Shown here piece after piece: positions 31,464 to 39,232 of a stretch of DNA of 64,000 bases; the stretch's first letter is position 1, and each line of letters starts with the position of its first letter. The notes under the pieces are model-generated. The model was given only the letters and a program-made list of their open reading frames with translations. It was not told the DNA's origin and did no database searches. This stretch comes from Geodermatophilus poikilotrophus (GTDB lineage: Bacteria > Actinomycetota > Actinomycetes > Mycobacteriales > Geodermatophilaceae). The stretch covers positions 1 through 64,000 of the forward strand of contig NZ_FOIE01000002.1 of assembly GCF_900111455.1 (NCBI RefSeq), in the 5' to 3' direction. The translations under genes and the position numbers were made by a program.

Positions 31464-32129
31464 TCAGTGCGGCAGCTGGGCGTAGGCGCGCACCGGGAAG
31501 GTGCCGACCCCGGCGAAGCGGGGCGGGGCCGCGGTGAACCTGGCGCCGGTGCCGGGCACCTGGTCCAGGCCCGTGAGGTGCTCGACGATCGGGATCCCGG
31601 CACCCAGCAGCACGGTGTGCGCCGGCCGCTCCCCGTGCTCGGTGATCTCGTCGATGTTCACCGCGTCGATCCCGACCAGCGCCGCACCGCGGTCGGCCAG
31701 CCACCGCGCGGCGTCCCCGGCGAGGTAGGGCGCGTCCACGGCGTACTCCGGCGTCCCGAAGGCGGCGTCCCCACCGGTGTGCAGCAGCACCGCGCAGCCG
31801 GCGACGTCCAGCCCGCCCAGGTCGTCCACGGTCACCGCCCGGCGGCCGGAGCCGGCGGTGCTGACGACCAGCGCCGGCAGGTCGGCCAGCTCCTCCAGCG
31901 GCAACCCGGCGAGGTCGACGCCGTCGGCGTGACGGTGGTACGGGCTGTCGAGGTAGGTGCCGGTGTTGCCGACCATGCGCACCGCGTGGATGACGAACTC
32001 GGTGCCCGGCGCGTACACCTCCCGCGAGGCCTCGCGGGTCAGGTGCTCGGTCACCTCCGGCCCGGGCAGGCCGGGGTAGGTCACCATCCCGGCGGAGATC
32101 TCGTGACTCAGCTCCACGAACCTGGACAT
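31464..32129 (-). CDS. Cyclase family protein (kynurenine formamidase-like)
   Basis: 221-residue metal-dependent hydrolase of the putative-cyclase family. The family metal motif HxGTHxDxPxH appears as VGNTGTYLDSPYHRH, with the first two His positions replaced by Asn and Tyr-adjacent residues; the Asp, His and later GIDAVNIDEI remain. That could alter metal binding. ATG start at 32129 with GGGAGGG upstream. It stands alone, convergent with the hypothetical gene and divergent from the sigma-factor gene. Substrate unknown. Confidence 0.82.
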   Translation of the reverse strand: MSRFVELSHEISAGMVTYPGLPGPEVTEHLTREASREVYAPGTEFVIHAVRMVGNTGTYLDSPYHRHADGVDLAGLPLEELADLPALVVSTAGSGRRAVTVDDLGGLDVAGCAVLLHTGGDAAFGTPEYAVDAPYLAGDAARWLADRGAALVGIDAVNIDEITEHGERPAHTVLLGAGIPIVEHLTGLDQVPGTGARFTAAPPRFAGVGTFPVRAYAQLPH

Positions 32130-32221
32130 GCTGAGCACCCTCCCGCACGAGGACCGGGGGTTGTGGGTCTGCGGCACGCCTCACCGCGTGGAGAGGTCAG
32201 GAGCCGGCTGGGGAGGCGCGG

Positions 32222-32722
32222 GTGGGCGACGGGGACCGGGGCTTCGCGGACTTCGTGTCCGCGGAGCAGGCCGCCCTGCTGCGTCTGGCGGTCCTCCTCT
32301 CCGGCGACCGCGGACATGCGGAGGACCTCGTGCAGACCGCACTGCTCAAGACCTACCGGCACTGGGACCGGATCAGCCGGTCCGGGCCCCCGTCGGCGTA
32401 CGTGCGCCGGGTCCTGGTCACCACCCACGCGAGCTGGCGGCGGCGGCTGTCGACCACCGAGCAGGTGGTGGAGTCGGTGCCCGACCGGGCCGCGGCACCG
32501 CACCAGGACGGCGACGAGCAGCTGCGCGCCGCGCTGCGCGAGCTGCCGGTCCGGATGCGGACGGCGGTGGTGCTGCGCTACTTCGAGGACCTCTCCGAGC
32601 AGCAGACCGCCGCCCTCATGGGCTGCTCGCCGAGCACGGTGAACACCCAGACCGCCCGGGGGCTGGCCCGCCTGCGCACCGCGCTCACCGCGCTCCAGCC
32701 GGCCGGCGGGGACGAGCGGTGA
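32222..32722 (+). CDS. SigE-family ECF RNA polymerase sigma factor
   Basis: 166 residues with sigma-2 (FVSAEQAALLRLAVLLSGDRGHAEDLVQTALLKTYRHWDRI) and sigma-4 (LPVRMRTAVVLRYFEDLSEQQTAALMGCSPSTVNTQTARGLARLR). This matches the actinobacterial SigE family whose genes are usually followed by a membrane partner. GTG start at 32222. It overlaps the next gene by four bases (GTGA), supporting a sigma/anti-sigma-type operon. Confidence 0.92.
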   Translation: MGDGDRGFADFVSAEQAALLRLAVLLSGDRGHAEDLVQTALLKTYRHWDRISRSGPPSAYVRRVLVTTHASWRRRLSTTEQVVESVPDRAAAPHQDGDEQLRAALRELPVRMRTAVVLRYFEDLSEQQTAALMGCSPSTVNTQTARGLARLRTALTALQPAGGDER

Positions 32723-33522
32723 GGGACGAGGAGCTGCGGGCGCGGCTGACCGCGCTGGCCGACGCGACCGCGCCGCCACCGCGCGCCGACCTGGCCGCGG
32801 TGGTCGGGCGCCGGCACCGGGCCCGCCGGCGCACGCAGCTGCGGGTGGGTGCGGCCGCCGCGGCCGTCGCGGCGGTGGCCGTCGCCGCCCCGCTGCTGGT
32901 GGACGGGGAGCCGGCGGGGTCGGTGGCCGCGGTTGCCGCCGTGCCGGACGCGCAGGGCCGGCCCGCCGCGGGTGACGGGCCGGCCCGCGGCTCGCTGGCC
33001 GACGACGCGGCGTTCGTGGCGGCGGTGCGGCAGCTGTCCTGGAGCGACCCGGGTGCCCGCGCGGCCGCCCCTCCGCCGGCGGGGTCGCAGGTGCTCTTCG
33101 CCGGCGACGTGCCGGGCGGGCGCTGGGCGCTGGTCAGCCGCCCGCTGACCGTCCCGCCGCCGCTGGTGGACAACGACGAGCTGGAGCGCCGGCTGCGCGT
33201 CGACTCCGTCGCCCTCGCCTGGTTCGCGGGACCGCCGGGCGCGTCGCCGGACGGGCTGCGCCTGCGGAGCGCGCCGGTCGTGACCGAGCCGGGGCTGCCC
33301 GCCGCGCTGTGGGACCCGACGAGCGGGACGCTGGCCGTCGTCGCGGAGTCCCCGGCCGCCGCCGTCCGGGTGCTCGACGGGAACGGCACGCCGGTGGCCG
33401 AGCTGGCCCTCACCGGCGGGCTGGCGGTGGGCGCCGCGCCCGAGGGGACGGCGACGGTCGAGGTCCTGACCGCCGACGGCACGGTGCTCGCGTCGGTCGA
33501 GCCGATCCGCGCGCGTCGGTGA
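32719..33522 (+). CDS. Putative membrane partner of the SigE-family sigma factor
   Basis: 267-residue protein: a short basic N-terminal cytoplasmic region (about 1-40, RRHRARRRTQ), one transmembrane helix (about 41-62) and a long extracytoplasmic domain. Position and topology suggest an anti-sigma or sensor partner, though no canonical zinc anti-sigma motif is present. It is coupled by GTGA overlaps to both the sigma gene and the lipoprotein gene. Confidence 0.7.
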   Translation: MRDEELRARLTALADATAPPPRADLAAVVGRRHRARRRTQLRVGAAAAAVAAVAVAAPLLVDGEPAGSVAAVAAVPDAQGRPAAGDGPARGSLADDAAFVAAVRQLSWSDPGARAAAPPPAGSQVLFAGDVPGGRWALVSRPLTVPPPLVDNDELERRLRVDSVALAWFAGPPGASPDGLRLRSAPVVTEPGLPAALWDPTSGTLAVVAESPAAAVRVLDGNGTPVAELALTGGLAVGAAPEGTATVEVLTADGTVLASVEPIRARR

Positions 33523-33941
33523 GCGGCGGACGGGCCCTCGCGTGGGCCGGCGCGGTCCTGGTGCTGGCCGCGTGCGACGGCGGCGTGGAGCAGGCCTGCC
33601 CGGCGGTCGCGTGGAGCAACGGGGTGACCGTCGCGCTCGCCGGCGACTGGCCGCCCGGTGAGGGCCGCACGGTGCGTGTCGGGTGTCCGGAGCCGTGCGG
33701 CCTGGACATCCGCGAGGACGCCCCACCCGGACCTGTGCACGAGGGCGTCGCGCCGCTGACCGGTGCCACCGCGTCGCTGTCCTTCGTGATGGCGACGCCG
33801 GACGAGGTGGACGTCGCCGTGCTCGGGCCGGACGGCGGCGTCCTCGCCGGACTGAGCGCCGACCTCGAGTGGGAGCGGGTCGGGGGCAGCGCGGGGTGCG
33901 GCGGGCCGCACGAGGCCACGGTGACCGTCCCGGCGCCCTGA
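33519..33941 (+). CDS. Small secreted lipoprotein
   Basis: 140 residues with a signal peptide ending in a lipobox (LVLAAC, Cys about 19), then a mature region with several cysteines (EQACPAV, VGCPEPCGLD, SAGCGG) that could form disulfides. Likely anchored to the outer face of the membrane. GTG start overlaps the previous gene, making this the third member of the sigma operon. No domain recognised. Confidence 0.72.
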   Translation: MSGGRALAWAGAVLVLAACDGGVEQACPAVAWSNGVTVALAGDWPPGEGRTVRVGCPEPCGLDIREDAPPGPVHEGVAPLTGATASLSFVMATPDEVDVAVLGPDGGVLAGLSADLEWERVGGSAGCGGPHEATVTVPAP

Positions 33942-33944
33942 CGG

Positions 33945-34577
33945 TCAGGCGCGGCGGCGGGCCCGCAGCACGGTGTCGGCGACCGGCAGCTCGCGCCCGG
34001 CCGGGCCGCTCGCCGTCCGCGGGCGGTCCTCGCAGACGACGACGTGCCAGGCGTCCGGGTCGAGCGTCGCGGCGACCTGCTGCGCCGTGAAGAACATCTC
34101 CGGCCTGCCCGCGTGCACCTCGCTGGGCCGGTGCCCGACGACGAGCAGGCTGCCGCCCGGCGCGACGGCGGCGGCCAGCCGGGCGACGACCGGGTCGCGG
34201 TCGTCCCCCGGCAGGTGCAGGTACTGCGCCGAGACCAGGTCGAAGGCGTCCTCCGGCGGCGCCCAGCGGGTCAGGTCGGCGTGCACCCAGTCGACCGCGA
34301 TCCCCAGCCGCCCGGCCTCCGCGGCGGCGCGGTCCAGCGCGACGGTGGAGAAGTCGACGGCGGTGACCCGCCAGCCGCGGCCGGCCAGCCACAGCGCGTC
34401 GCCGCCCTCCCCGCTGCCGGCGTCCAGCGCCCGGCCGGGCGACAGGCCCGCGGCCTCGGCCACCAGCTGCGGGTTGGCCCGGCCGCTCCACAGTGCGGGC
34501 GCGATGCGGTAGCGCTCCTCCCACGAGGCCTCGTCGAACCCGAGCTCGGCGTGCTGGCGGTGTGCTGCGTCGTCCAT
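33945..34577 (-). CDS. Class I SAM-dependent methyltransferase
   Basis: 210-residue protein with motif I ALDAGSGEGGDALWLA, an acidic residue in VTAVDFSTVALDRA and a DLVSAQYLHLP motif. The start WEERYRIAPALWSGRAN is shared with thiopurine/tellurite-type and other small-molecule methyltransferases. ATG at 34577 is chosen for its GGAGGG 8 nt upstream; a GTG nine bases earlier overlaps that site. It ends 3 nt from the convergent lipoprotein gene. Confidence 0.87.
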   Translation of the reverse strand: MDDAAHRQHAELGFDEASWEERYRIAPALWSGRANPQLVAEAAGLSPGRALDAGSGEGGDALWLAGRGWRVTAVDFSTVALDRAAAEAGRLGIAVDWVHADLTRWAPPEDAFDLVSAQYLHLPGDDRDPVVARLAAAVAPGGSLLVVGHRPSEVHAGRPEMFFTAQQVAATLDPDAWHVVVCEDRPRTASGPAGRELPVADTVLRARRRA

Positions 34578-34607
34578 GCGCGGCACCCTCCCCCGAGGAG
34601 CGCCGAC

Positions 34608-34635
34608 TTGACAAAGGTCGTTGCCGGACCGGCAA
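34608..34635 (+). promoter_or_regulatory. Promoter with palindromic operator for the XRE-cupin gene
   Basis: A consensus -35 TTGACA (34608-34613) is followed by a perfect 7-1-7 palindrome TTGCCGGACCGGCAA (34621-34635) lying where the spacer and -10 should be, 10 nt before the ATG. This is a likely autoregulatory operator for the HTH protein. It could also control the divergent methyltransferase gene. Confidence 0.6.
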
Positions 34636-34645
34636 ATGGGTCCCC

Positions 34646-35236
34646 ATGGCCGACGACGAGACGACCGACGCCGTGCTCACCGCCGTCGGGCCGCGGCTGC
34701 GGGAACTGCGGGTCGGGCGCGGGCGCACGCTGGCCCAGCTGTCGGAGGAGACCGGCATCTCGGTGAGCACGCTGTCCCGGCTGGAGTCCGGGCAGCGGCG
34801 GCCGACCCTGGAGCTGCTGCTGCCGCTGGCCCGCAGCCACCAGGTGCCGCTCGACGAGCTGGTCGGCGCGCCCGAGACCGGCGACCCGCGGGTGCACCTG
34901 CGGCCGCGCTCCGCCGCGAGGGGCATGACCGTCGTCCCGCTCACCCGGCGTCCGGGCGGCATCCAGGCGTTCAAGATGGTCTACGCGCCGCGCACCCCCG
35001 CGGGGGAGCCGGAGCTGAAGACCCACGAGGGCTACGACTGGGTGTACGTGCTCTCCGGGCGGCTGCAGCTGCTGCTCGGCGAGCACGACGTCGTCCTCGG
35101 CCCCGGGGAGGTCGCGGAGTTCGACACCCGCACCCCGCACTGGATCGGCAACCCGTACGGCGAGCCGGCCGAGGTGCTCGCGCTGTTCGGCCCGCAGGGC
35201 GAGCGGATGCACGTGCGCGCCCGCCCCCGCCGCTGA
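34646..35236 (+). CDS. XRE-family regulator with cupin domain
   Basis: 196 residues. N-terminal helix-turn-helix (about 14-68; TLAQLSEETGISVSTLSRLESGQRRPTLELL) and C-terminal cupin (about 110-190; HEGYDWVYVLSGRLQLLLGEHDVVLGPGEVAEFDTRTPHW). Such proteins sense small ligands and often repress adjacent genes. ATG start at 34646, just after the palindromic operator. The downstream O-methyltransferase gene begins 42 nt later on the same strand and may be co-transcribed. Confidence 0.92.
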   Translation: MADDETTDAVLTAVGPRLRELRVGRGRTLAQLSEETGISVSTLSRLESGQRRPTLELLLPLARSHQVPLDELVGAPETGDPRVHLRPRSAARGMTVVPLTRRPGGIQAFKMVYAPRTPAGEPELKTHEGYDWVYVLSGRLQLLLGEHDVVLGPGEVAEFDTRTPHWIGNPYGEPAEVLALFGPQGERMHVRARPRR

Positions 35237-35277
35237 GCGCGTTGTCCACCCGATGAGGTCGGTGCCACCATGCCGTC

Positions 35278-36252
35278 GTGTTCGGCTCCGCAGCCGACCG
35301 GCTGGCCCGGCTCGCCGACGGCTACCTGGTCACCCAACTGCTGCACGTCGCCGTCGCGCTGGGGGTGCCCGACGCCCTGGCCGCCGGTCCGCGCAGCGCC
35401 CCCGACCTGGCGCGGGAGCTCGGCGCCGTGCCGGACGCCCTGCTCCGGGTGCTGCGCGGGTTGGCCGCCGAGGAGGTGCTCGACGAGCTGCCCGACGGCC
35501 GCTTCGGGCTGAGCCCGGTCGGCGAGCTGCTGCGGTCCGGGGTGCCGGGCTCGCTCCGGGGCACGGTCGCCGCCCGCGGCGGGCTCTACTACCGGCCGGC
35601 CGCCGGGCTCCTCGCCGCCGTCCGGGACGGCGGGACGCCGTTCGAGCTCGCCGAGGGGCGGCCCTTCTTCGACGCGCTCGCGGCCGACCCCGCGCGGCTG
35701 GCGGCGTTCCGCGCGTCGATGGCCGACCGCTCCGCACGGGAGGCCGGTGCGGTGGTGGCCGCCTACGACGTGTCCGGGCTCGCGTCGGTGGTCGACGTGG
35801 GCGGGGGGCCCGGCGTGCTGCTCCGGGCGGTCCGGGAGCGGGCGCCGTCCGCCGACGTGCTGCTGCTCGACCGGCCGGAGGTCGTCGCCGGCTCCGACCT
35901 GCCCGCGGTCGGCGGGGACTTCTTCGAGCAGGTGCCGGCCGGCGCGGACGCCTACCTGCTGTCCCGCGTCCTGCACGACTGGGACGACGAGGCCGCCCGG
36001 CGGGTGCTGCGCACCTGCCGGGCGGCGATGCGGCCGGACTCGGTGCTGCTGGTGGTGGAGGCGGTGCTGCCGGAGCGCGCCGCCGACGACCCGGCCGCGG
36101 TGCGGATGGACCTGCACGTGCTGGTGCTGCTGTCCGGCCGCGAGCGCACGGCCGGGGAGTACGCCGCCCTGTGCGGGGCAGCCGGGCTGCGGCTCAGCCG
36201 CGACGTCCCGACCGACGCCGGGGTGCACGTGCTCGAGGTGCGCCCGGCGTAG
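35278..36252 (+). CDS. O-methyltransferase (acetylserotonin/caffeate type)
   Basis: 324 residues. N-terminal winged-helix dimerisation domain (YLVTQLLHVAVALGVPDALAAGP..LLRVLRGLAAEEVL) and C-terminal SAM domain with VVDVGGGPGVLL, LLLDRPEVV, GDFFEQVPAGADAYLLSRVLHDWDDEAA and a LPERAADD loop. The catalytic-base His is in LHDWDD. These enzymes methylate phenolic or polyketide hydroxyls. GTG start at 35278. No biosynthetic partner genes are adjacent, so substrate is unknown. Confidence 0.9.
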   Translation: MFGSAADRLARLADGYLVTQLLHVAVALGVPDALAAGPRSAPDLARELGAVPDALLRVLRGLAAEEVLDELPDGRFGLSPVGELLRSGVPGSLRGTVAARGGLYYRPAAGLLAAVRDGGTPFELAEGRPFFDALAADPARLAAFRASMADRSAREAGAVVAAYDVSGLASVVDVGGGPGVLLRAVRERAPSADVLLLDRPEVVAGSDLPAVGGDFFEQVPAGADAYLLSRVLHDWDDEAARRVLRTCRAAMRPDSVLLVVEAVLPERAADDPAAVRMDLHVLVLLSGRERTAGEYAALCGAAGLRLSRDVPTDAGVHVLEVRPA

Positions 36253-36287
36253 GCCGCCGTGCCTGTCGACTCCCCTGGAGGGGCGGC

Positions 36288-36710
36288 CTAGACCTCGACG
36301 ACGATCTCGCCGCCGGACTCGTGCACCGGGTAGACGCGGATCGGCGCGGCTCCGGACGTCGAGGCGCCGTCGCGCCACCGGTAGGCGAAGAGGTGCAGCG
36401 GGCAGACGAGCACGTCGACGTCGGTCTGCCCGTCGGCCAGCGGGCCCCCGGCGTGCGGGCAGGCGGCCTGGGTGGCGTGCAGCGAGCCGTCGCGCAGCCG
36501 GAAGACGGCGACCTGCACGCCCCCGGCCACGAACGCTCGGCCCTCCCCCGGCGGCACCTCGTCGACCCGGCCGACGGCGTGCGCCTCGCCCCGGACCGGG
36601 GCTGCCTGGCCCGGGACGGCGACCCCCGTGGCCGGCGTGCCCCGATCGGTGCCCGGGGTGGTGGGCCGGGCGGCCTCGGCGACGTGCTCGAGCTGCGTCG
36701 CGGTGCTCAT
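36288..36710 (-). CDS. nirD: Nitrite reductase [NAD(P)H] small subunit
   Basis: 140-residue Rieske-type subunit of assimilatory nitrite reductase. The [2Fe-2S] ligands are intact: CPH in QAACPHAGGPLADG and CPLH in LVCPLHLFAYRW. The first about 40 residues are Pro/Thr-rich and probably disordered. The ATG start overlaps the nirB stop (ATGA, 36707-36710), matching the usual nirBD pair. Confidence 0.93.
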   Translation of the reverse strand: MSTATQLEHVAEAARPTTPGTDRGTPATGVAVPGQAAPVRGEAHAVGRVDEVPPGEGRAFVAGGVQVAVFRLRDGSLHATQAACPHAGGPLADGQTDVDVLVCPLHLFAYRWRDGASTSGAAPIRVYPVHESGGEIVVEV

Positions 36711-39232
36711 CGGACCGGCACCTTCGGCAGCGCGACCAGCGGCAGCGAGGTGCGGAACTGGCCGGGAGTGGCCGGCTCCTTGCCGTCCTGGCCCCACGGG
36801 TCGGTGTAGGCGTCGACCGACTTCTGCATGTTCGCGTCCAGCTGCGCCACGATCCCCTCGCTGTCCTCGAGCAGCACCGACCGGATCCGCTCCAGGCCGA
36901 CCCGCGGCACGAAGTCGTAGGTGCGCTCCAGCCAGTTGGCGTTCTCCCGGTAGTACTGCAGGAACCGGCCGGTGAGCCGGAGCACCTCCTGCGGCGAGTC
37001 GACGGTGGCCAGCAGGTCGCCCTTGCGGACGGTGGCCCCGGCGGCGCCGCCGACGTAGACCTCCCACTTGCCGTTGCCGACGGCCACGACACCGACGTCC
37101 TTGACGTAGGCCTCGGCGCAGTTGCGGGGGCAGCCGACGACGGCGAGCTTCATCTTCGCCGGGCTCTCGATGCCCTGGAACCGCGTCTCCAGGTCGATGC
37201 CGAGCTGGGTGGAGTCGCCGAGGCCGAACCGGCAGAAGTCGCTGCCCACGCACGTCTTCACGGTGCGGAAGCTCTTGCCGTAGGCGTACCCCGAGGGCAT
37301 GCCCAGGTCGTCCCACACCGCCGGCAGGTCCTCCTTGCGGACGCCCAGCAGGTCGATCCGCTGCCCGCCGGTCACCTTGACCATCGGGACCTCGTACTTC
37401 TCGGCGACCTCGGCGATCCGGCGCAGCTGCGCGGGGGTGGTCACCCCGCCCTTCATCTGCGGGACGACGGAGAAGGTGCCGTCGCGCTGGATGTTGGCGT
37501 GCACCCGGTCGTTGATGAACTCGCCGTCCTTCTCGGGGACGAAGTCCACGCCCCACACCATCTTCAGCAGCGAGGTCAGGCCCATCTTCGACTTCGCGTC
37601 GTCCTGCCCGCCGGGGGCGAGCGCGGCGAAGACGGCCGAGACGCTGCGCAGGTCCCGCTCGCGGATGGCGGCGACGAGTTCGGGCTTGGCCAGCGGGATG
37701 CCGGGCACGTAGTAGGAGGCGGCCGGGTCCTCGGTGAGCTCGCCGTCGGCGGCCCACTCGACGATCTGCTTCACCAGGCTCTTGCAGGAGCCGCAGCCCT
37801 TGCCGGCGCGGGTGGCGTCCATGACCGCGCCGACGCTGCCGCACCCGCCGGCGACGGCACCGCAGATGTCGCCCTTCGAGACGCCGTTGCAGTTGCAGAC
37901 CTGCGAGTCGGCCGGCATCTCGGCGACGCCGACCTCCTCGGCGCCGTCGGACAGGTCGACCAGCAGCCGGATCCGCTCCTCCGGCAGCGGCGCGCCGCGG
38001 TCGAAGGCCTGGGTCAGGTAGGCGACCTTGCGGGTGTCGCCGAGCAGTGTGGCGCCGACCAGCACGTCGTCGCGGATCACCACCGACAGGTGCACCCCGC
38101 GCTTGGGCTCGGAGATGACGAGGAACTCGTCGTCGTCGCGCTCCGGGGTGTTGACCCCCATGGTGGCGACGTCGACGCCGGCGACCTTCAGCTTGGTCGC
38201 CGTCCGGCTGCCGTGGTACTCGGCGTCCGGGTCGGCGCCGGTGAGGACGTCGGCGAGCACGCGAGCGTGCTCCCAGGCCGGCTGCACGAGGCCGTAGACC
38301 GAGCCGCGGTGCTGGGCGCACTCGCCGATGGCGTAGACGTCAGGGTCGTCGGTCCGCAGCTGGTCGTCGACGACGATGCCGCGCTCGACCTCCAGGCCCG
38401 AGAGGACGGCGACGTCGGTGTGCGGCCGGACGCCGGCGGCGACGACGAGCAGGTCGCAGTCCAGCCGCCGGCCGTCCTTGAGGACGACGCCCTCGACGTG
38501 CTCGGTGCCGAGCACCTCGGTGGCCAGGACGTCGAGGTGGACGCCGATCCCCAGCGACTCGACGCTCTTCTTGAGGATGGCACCGGCCTCCGCGTCGAGC
38601 TGGGCGTTCATCAGGTAGGGCATGGCGTGCACCAGCTCCACCTGCAGCCCGTGGCCCTGCAGCGCGCGGGCGGCCTCGAGCCCGAGCAGCCCGCCGCCCA
38701 TGACGACGGCCCTCCGGCAGCGGCCGGTGGCCTCCAGCAGAGCGCGGGTCTCGTCGATGGTGCGGAACCCGAAGACGCCGGGCAGCAGGGCGCCGTCCTC
38801 CCGCCGGACCCCGGTCATCGGCGGGATGAACGAGTAGCTGCCGGTGGCCAGCACCAGGTGGTCGTACGGGACGACGCTCCCGTCGTCGGCGTGCACCTGC
38901 TTGGCCGCGGTGTCGATCCGCGTCGCCCGGACGCCGGCCCGCAGCAGCACGCCGTTGTCGGCGTACCAGTCGTGGCTGTTGAGGACGATGTCGTCCTCGT
39001 GCGACTCCCCCGCCAGCACCGGCGAGAGCATGATCCGGTTGTAGTTGCCGTGCGGCTCGTCGCCGAGGACGGTGATCCGGAACTGCTCGGCCCCGCCGCG
39101 CTCGAGCACCTCCTCGACCAGGCGGGCGCCGGCCATGCCGTTGCCCACGACGACCAGCCGGGCGCGGAGATCGAGCTCGTCGTCGAGGTGGAGGGACGTC
39201 AGGCCGGTCGGCCGGCCACCGAGCACGGTCAT
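36707..39232 (-). CDS. nirB: Nitrite reductase [NAD(P)H] large subunit
   Basis: 841-residue siroheme enzyme reducing nitrite to ammonium. In order: FAD domain (LVVVGNGMAGARLVEEV), NAD domain (AVVMGGGLLGLEAARALQ), a BFD-like [2Fe-2S] segment (VCNCNGVSKGDIC..GCGSCKSLV), the sulfite/nitrite-reductase ferredoxin-like half-domain, and the siroheme/[4Fe-4S] motif CVGSDFC..GCPRNCAEAY. ATG at 39232 overlaps the previous gene's stop by one base (TGATG). Part of a three-gene nitrate-to-ammonium operon. Confidence 0.97.
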   Translation of the reverse strand: MTVLGGRPTGLTSLHLDDELDLRARLVVVGNGMAGARLVEEVLERGGAEQFRITVLGDEPHGNYNRIMLSPVLAGESHEDDIVLNSHDWYADNGVLLRAGVRATRIDTAAKQVHADDGSVVPYDHLVLATGSYSFIPPMTGVRREDGALLPGVFGFRTIDETRALLEATGRCRRAVVMGGGLLGLEAARALQGHGLQVELVHAMPYLMNAQLDAEAGAILKKSVESLGIGVHLDVLATEVLGTEHVEGVVLKDGRRLDCDLLVVAAGVRPHTDVAVLSGLEVERGIVVDDQLRTDDPDVYAIGECAQHRGSVYGLVQPAWEHARVLADVLTGADPDAEYHGSRTATKLKVAGVDVATMGVNTPERDDDEFLVISEPKRGVHLSVVIRDDVLVGATLLGDTRKVAYLTQAFDRGAPLPEERIRLLVDLSDGAEEVGVAEMPADSQVCNCNGVSKGDICGAVAGGCGSVGAVMDATRAGKGCGSCKSLVKQIVEWAADGELTEDPAASYYVPGIPLAKPELVAAIRERDLRSVSAVFAALAPGGQDDAKSKMGLTSLLKMVWGVDFVPEKDGEFINDRVHANIQRDGTFSVVPQMKGGVTTPAQLRRIAEVAEKYEVPMVKVTGGQRIDLLGVRKEDLPAVWDDLGMPSGYAYGKSFRTVKTCVGSDFCRFGLGDSTQLGIDLETRFQGIESPAKMKLAVVGCPRNCAEAYVKDVGVVAVGNGKWEVYVGGAAGATVRKGDLLATVDSPQEVLRLTGRFLQYYRENANWLERTYDFVPRVGLERIRSVLLEDSEGIVAQLDANMQKSVDAYTDPWGQDGKEPATPGQFRTSLPLVALPKVPVR

